This document shows positions 6,868 to 10,383 of a DNA stretch of 10,383 bases, in pieces. Under the pieces are notes generated by a model. The model saw only the letters and a program-made list of their open reading frames with translations, was not told the origin of the DNA and ran no database searches. The translations under genes were made by a program, and so were the position numbers. The stretch comes from Woeseiaceae bacterium (GTDB lineage: Bacteria; Pseudomonadota; Gammaproteobacteria; Steroidobacterales; Woeseiaceae), in the NCBI GenBank assembly GCA_022866645.1, contig JALHUQ010000009.1, positions 1 to 10,383 on the forward strand, in the 5' to 3' direction. The stretch's first letter is position 1, and every line of letters starts with the position of its first letter.

Positions 6868-7860
6868 ATGAGTCTGGAAGCACTTAGCGGCGTCAGTAAC
6901 CGCAGTCTGTTGCTCGTCCACGGCCGCGGCTTCAAGCCTTCAGCGGATATGTATATGGATCTGTCCATGGCGGCGTTGCGCTCCGGCATCGAGCGAGATT
7001 TCAGTACTTGTGTGGACTCATTCGACGCCGTGCAAAAAAACATCGCCTGGTACGGCGATCTGAATGCGGAAATAATTCTCCTCCGAGGCAAACAATATGA
7101 TGAGAGCCTCGACATCGGCGATCGTCGTCGCGCATTAGCCACGTTGCGGGAAATATCGGTGCGCAAGCGATTTGGCATCCGGCAGTACGATCAGTTACCG
7201 GGGAAATCGGCCATTCCGGAGGCTATTGTGGGTGTCCTGGCGCCGCTGCTCGGCGCGCTCGGTCTCTGCGTGCCCTTGATCCGCTGCGCCTCCAGGGATT
7301 TCGCGCGTTATTTCGATCGCAAGTCGGATTACGCGATGAAAGTGCGGCAGCGACTCAGGCAGCAGTTATGTACCTTGATGGATCGAGGGGATCGAATCGT
7401 TTTGATGTCGCACGGCACCGGCAGCGTTGTCGCTTATGACGTGCTATGGCAGCTGTCGCACGATCCGGATCTGAAGGAAAAATACGGTGATAAGAAGGTC
7501 GAGCTCTGGGTGACGCTCGGAGCGCCCTTGGGCGACTCGAAAATTCAGAAGCGCCTGTTGGGTGCCAAAGAAAAGCCGGCGACGAAGTTTCCCGTCAATG
7601 TCATCGCGTGGCACAACGTCGCCGCGGAAGATGATTACACCTGCCATGACAATACTCTGGCCGACGATTTCAAAATGATGTTGAAACAACGCGTCGTTAG
7701 CGCGGTGTACGATCACAAAATCTTTAATCTAGCGGTTCGTTACGGCAGATCGAATCCGCACAGCTCTATCGGCTACTACATACACCCGCGCGTTTCCAAG
7801 ATCCTGGCCGACTGGCTGCAGGATGGCGGCGCAGGATCCTCGCCTATATACACGCTTTGA
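6868..7860 (+). CDS. Alpha/beta-hydrolase-fold protein with altered nucleophile elbow
   Basis: A 330-residue protein with no signal peptide, so probably cytosolic. ATG 6868 is preferred; TTG 6862 would add two residues, and no clear ribosome site favours either. The N-terminal strand LLLVHGRGFKP (14-24) is the oxyanion-loop HG motif of alpha/beta hydrolases. The elbow region reads IVLMSHGTGSVVAYDVLW (177-194). In the usual sm-x-Ser-x-sm form (for example SHSLGS) a serine would stand where Gly183 is, so the classical nucleophile is missing. An acid candidate lies in WHNVAAEDD (248-256) and a histidine candidate is His298 in NPHSSIGYY. It may therefore be a non-hydrolytic relative or use another residue. 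It sits just downstream of the membrane protein and probably works with it. Its last 17 bases overlap the 3' end of the convergent CotH-like gene. Confidence 0.8.
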   Translation: MSLEALSGVSNRSLLLVHGRGFKPSADMYMDLSMAALRSGIERDFSTCVDSFDAVQKNIAWYGDLNAEIILLRGKQYDESLDIGDRRRALATLREISVRKRFGIRQYDQLPGKSAIPEAIVGVLAPLLGALGLCVPLIRCASRDFARYFDRKSDYAMKVRQRLRQQLCTLMDRGDRIVLMSHGTGSVVAYDVLWQLSHDPDLKEKYGDKKVELWVTLGAPLGDSKIQKRLLGAKEKPATKFPVNVIAWHNVAAEDDYTCHDNTLADDFKMMLKQRVVSAVYDHKIFNLAVRYGRSNPHSSIGYYIHPRVSKILADWLQDGGAGSSPIYTL

Positions 7861-8893
7861 TGAATTCACGGTTGACGTATTTTTCCGAGTTCAGGACGCT
7901 GTAGAAGTCCTCAATGTATGAGGTCATGAACCTGACCGACTGACTGCTCACTGCCTCGATTTCAGCGATGACCTGCAGTATTTCATCATGCTTCGAGTTG
8001 TAACTCGCGATCGTCGCGTCGAGGCGATTGTTATTAACGCAGCGCCCGCGATACAAGCGCTCCTGAACATTGCGCAATTTGAAGCGGGGGTTGGGGCCCG
8101 CATGCGGGGCGTCAACCAGCCCCGATTGGTCAAAATCATAAGGGACTGACCAAATCGGCTCACCCTCGTTGCCAAACAATACGAAATTGTGACAACAGGG
8201 CTCACCCTCCAGGCCCTGTATGGGCGAAAAGTCGGTATTGCCAATTAGATATTGAAATACAGATGCCAAATTCGTGTAGTCAGAATCAAGAGCGCTGACT
8301 CTGGTTTCGGGAATATCGAGAACGGGCTTCTCGATTCTCCTGGCGAGCCGATCCTTATTCTCGATGATGAACCCGTAGCGAACGTCTTCTTTTTTCTTCC
8401 CTTCGGAATCAACATAGGTGATACGCAACAGCCGAACCCGAAAACTCGCGTCTGTCATTACGTTCAGAATTCGATAGGCGAAGTATTCACGCAATACTAC
8501 CTGCTCGTATCGAGACGTCGCCTGGCAGTGCGTGACAAGTTTCACTTTGTCCTGTTTGTGGAACAATGTGCCCTTGGTCTGTGACGCCACGAAGTTCAGG
8601 CGCAGGGGCGGAAACTTGCAAATGTCTTTCTGACGTCGAAACCGTCCGCGCGTGCGCATCTTGATATCGAGCGCAACGACCTCCCCGGCAGAGTTGGTGA
8701 ATTGAAAAGTAGCGGGCAGCTCATCTTCGAACGGGCGTTCCGAAAGAATTGTCGACAGCGGCGCGACGATACGCACGTCGAGGATGTCGGTACTCTGAAA
8801 CAGCGGATCAGGTGCAGGCGCTTCTTTGGCTGATGCTCCTGAAATTATCAGGAACCACACCATAGTTGCCAGAGTCCAACGAGATAATGACAT
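7844..8893 (-). CDS. Exported CotH-like (kinase-fold) protein
   Basis: A 349-residue protein starting at ATG 8893, which gives a Sec signal peptide (SRWTLATMVWFLIISGASA, cleavage near residue 22). The ATG at 8941 would put 16 polar residues ahead of it and is less likely. After a beta-rich N-terminal part ending in CKFPPLRLNF (92-101) come features matching the CotH/spore-coat kinase fold: DKVKLV with Lys118 (ATP-lysine candidate), LREYFAYRIL with Glu136 (136 pairs with such a lysine in this fold), a strand pair around RVRLLRITYVDSEG, GFIIENKDRL, IGNTD (217-221), HNFVLF with Asn236, and PYDFDQSG with Asp253/Asp255 (metal-binding candidates). The GNTD...HN...PYDFD order is the most telling. 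Substrate unknown: CotH phosphorylates a secreted protein in spores, and here a periplasmic target is implied. The family call is from motif memory. It diverges from the phosphatase gene at 9022. Confidence 0.7.
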   Translation of the reverse strand: MSLSRWTLATMVWFLIISGASAKEAPAPDPLFQSTDILDVRIVAPLSTILSERPFEDELPATFQFTNSAGEVVALDIKMRTRGRFRRQKDICKFPPLRLNFVASQTKGTLFHKQDKVKLVTHCQATSRYEQVVLREYFAYRILNVMTDASFRVRLLRITYVDSEGKKKEDVRYGFIIENKDRLARRIEKPVLDIPETRVSALDSDYTNLASVFQYLIGNTDFSPIQGLEGEPCCHNFVLFGNEGEPIWSVPYDFDQSGLVDAPHAGPNPRFKLRNVQERLYRGRCVNNNRLDATIASYNSKHDEILQVIAEIEAVSSQSVRFMTSYIEDFYSVLNSEKYVNREFIKACI

Positions 8894-9021
8894 TAGTCCA
8901 CACACCGCCGACGAGCCTTGGAATCGACCAAAGTCTAGCATAGGGTCGAAGCTCCGCTGCTACCCAAATTGCCGCCGATCGTTGCAGGCACTACACTCGA
9001 ATCAACGTCCTCTAAAGGAAT
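8894..9021. promoter_or_regulatory. Divergent intergenic region between CotH-like gene and phosphatase gene
   Basis: These 128 bases separate two divergent genes for exported proteins, so both promoters should lie here and may share control. TTGGAA, 17 bases, TAGGGT (8925-8953 region) is the nearest thing to a sigma70 pair for the phosphatase and is too weak to call. No strong inverted repeat was found. A ribosome site (AAAGGA, 9014-9019) is present for the plus-strand gene. Confidence 0.4.
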
Positions 9022-10383
9022 ATGAGCTTGCTGCGAAAATCCAATAGTTTGTTGCTGATCTTTCTCACCCTGACCTTGATCTCGCCGTTGGCGTGGTCGG
9101 ACGACTGGCTCTTCACTGATGTCGACCGTGTCGTGGCAATCTCCGATGTTCACGGCGATTACGATGCAATGGTCGCGACGCTGAAAAGCGCCAAGGTACT
9201 GGCTGAAGATCTGAGTTGGTCCGGTGGAAAGACACACCTGGTCATCGTTGGCGATATTCTCGATCGAGGGCCGAAATCGCGTGCAGTGATGGACCTGCTC
9301 ATGCGCCTTGAGGGCGAGGCTGTGGCGGCCGGTGGCTTGGTGCACGTGTTAATCGGCAATCATGAATCCATGATACTCATCGGCGACATGCGCTATACCA
9401 GCAAAGACGAGTATGCGGCGTTCGCGAGCGAAGAAGATCCCGATGAACGTAATCGCGGGCTCAGGTTGTTTGTTGAACGACAAGGCGGCGATCCACGAGA
9501 ACTGCGCGCGAAATTTAACGAGCAGTTCCCGCCGGGTTATTTCGCAATGCGACGCGCGTTTCGTCCAGATGGCCGCTACGGCGAATGGCTGCTGAAGAAA
9601 AACATCATTGATGTGATCAACGGCACTGCGTTCGTGCACGGAGGGCTGTCCCCGGAAATAGCGCACATTGGTCTCGCCGGAGTCAATGAAAAATTACAGA
9701 AAGAGCTCGTCGATTACGTCAAGGTTCTGGCAACGCTGATGGATGCCGAGATATTACTGCCAACAGACAGCCACTATGACTATTCGACAATACTCAGCAA
9801 TTATCTGCCGTCGCTGCGCGAGGACGCGGCCATTCTGCAAGCAATTGCTGACGGAATCAGGCTCGATAACTCCGCTGTTCTGGATACAAACGGGCCGCTT
9901 TGGTATCGCAGCAATGTCCAGTGTCCAACGATCGTAGAAGAATATCGTTTGGATGCAGTGCTCGACGCGATCGGCGCTGAACGGGTAGTGGTCGGACATA
10001 CGCCAACGCCCAATAGAGAAATTCTGCAGCGCTTCGGCGGCCGCCTGATAGAGATCGACACCGGCATGCTGAGTTTCTACTACAAAGGCAGCGGCCATGC
10101 GTTGGTACTCGAAGGGGAATCCGTGTCCGTAACGACGCAGTCTGGTATGACTGCGCTGCTACCCGAAGAGCATCCCCGGCACGTGGGCTGGCGCCCGGGC
10201 GACTTGACGACATTACAGCTGCAGCAGCTACTGGAGCAGGGTGAAATCATCCCTGTCGAAAAAGTGGCAGGCGCTGCAAATACTCCGCCGAGGACGATGG
10301 TTAAGGTCAGCGACGGCAGTAGCGCTGTCACTGCATTGTTCGAGAAGTCGAATCGGGGCGCTTACCCCGGGGTTGCCGCTTAT
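9022..10383 (+). CDS. Exported PPP/Shewanella-like metallophosphatase with extra C-terminal domain, 3' end cut
   Basis: An open frame of 454 codons running off the right edge with no stop. The N-terminus is a Sec signal peptide (hydrophobic 9-24, cleavage likely after AWS at 26). Residues 36-350 carry the full two-metal phosphatase set: DVHGDYD (42-48; Asp42, His44), GDILDRG (77-83; Asp78), GNHE (112-115; Asn113, His114), VHGGLSP (205-211; His206) and VVGHTP (323-328; His326). A large insert separates the third and fourth motifs. This order fits the Shewanella-like branch of PPP phosphatases, so a phosphoprotein or small phosphate ester in the periplasm is the likely substrate. From about 395 a second region begins (LLEQGEIIPVEKV, TPPRTMVKV, TALFEK, VAAY), resembling the N-lobe start of FAM20C/CotH-like kinase-fold domains. 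AAAGGA at 9014-9019 is only two bases from ATG 9022; TTG 9028 has better spacing. Confidence 0.85.
   Translation, partial: MSLLRKSNSLLLIFLTLTLISPLAWSDDWLFTDVDRVVAISDVHGDYDAMVATLKSAKVLAEDLSWSGGKTHLVIVGDILDRGPKSRAVMDLLMRLEGEAVAAGGLVHVLIGNHESMILIGDMRYTSKDEYAAFASEEDPDERNRGLRLFVERQGGDPRELRAKFNEQFPPGYFAMRRAFRPDGRYGEWLLKKNIIDVINGTAFVHGGLSPEIAHIGLAGVNEKLQKELVDYVKVLATLMDAEILLPTDSHYDYSTILSNYLPSLREDAAILQAIADGIRLDNSAVLDTNGPLWYRSNVQCPTIVEEYRLDAVLDAIGAERVVVGHTPTPNREILQRFGGRLIEIDTGMLSFYYKGSGHALVLEGESVSVTTQSGMTALLPEEHPRHVGWRPGDLTTLQLQQLLEQGEIIPVEKVAGAANTPPRTMVKVSDGSSAVTALFEKSNRGAYPGVAAY

Noticed and set aside
8925..8953. TTGGAA-17-TAGGGT as a sigma70 promoter for the phosphatase
   Set aside because: The -10 part matches the consensus poorly; not enough to call.
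1..10383. CRISPR array, tRNA, rRNA, insertion sequence or direct-repeat att sites
   Set aside because: No regularly spaced repeats, cloverleaf-like sequence, transposase or integrase was found by reading both strands; a tRNAscan or repeat search could confirm.

Overview
The window looks like chromosomal DNA of a Gram-negative bacterium, most likely a gammaproteobacterium (inference). The support is moderate-to-high GC, closely packed genes, Sec and lipoprotein signal peptides, and housekeeping proteins of proteobacterial type (DeoD, an adenosine-kinase-like PfkB protein). I see no rRNA, tRNA, insertion sequence, integrase or CRISPR array. The gene order is compact: nine complete genes, plus one gene cut at each end.

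Left part (1-1012, minus strand): a secreted beta-propeller-like protein (1012 to 104) is followed, with an ATGA overlap, by the first 35 codons of a lipoprotein (107 to 1, cut by the window edge). The last visible residues of the lipoprotein resemble the first strand of an endonuclease/exonuclease/phosphatase (EEP) domain.

Centre-left (1100-5085, plus strand): a tight four-gene operon for deoxynucleoside breakdown. deoD (purine nucleoside phosphorylase) releases deoxyribose-1-phosphate. deoC (long-type deoxyribose-5-phosphate aldolase) cleaves deoxyribose-5-phosphate to glyceraldehyde-3-phosphate and acetaldehyde. A complete aldehyde dehydrogenase can oxidise the acetaldehyde. The fourth gene encodes a 287-residue ALDH-like protein with no catalytic half. 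Together the last two genes look like ALDH16 (catalytic ALDH plus its special C-terminal domain) split into two overlapping or abutting genes. Phosphopentomutase, which would link the DeoD product to the DeoC substrate, is not in the window. A perfect 8-bp inverted repeat lies in the divergent gap upstream of deoD and is a candidate operator. A PfkB/adenosine-kinase-type gene (6075 to 5098, minus) converges on this operon with 12 bp between the stop codons.

Centre-right (6205-7860, plus): a polytopic membrane protein of DUF4956 type is followed 15 nt later by an alpha/beta-hydrolase-fold protein. In that protein, glycine occupies the position where the nucleophile serine is expected.

Right part (7844-10383): two divergent genes encode exported proteins: a CotH-like (kinase-fold) protein on the minus strand and a PPP/Shewanella-like phosphatase on the plus strand. 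The phosphatase continues past the window edge into what looks like the beginning of a second, kinase-like domain. This locus is the best candidate for an undescribed system: exported phosphatase and kinase-fold modules side by side, and possibly fused in one polypeptide.
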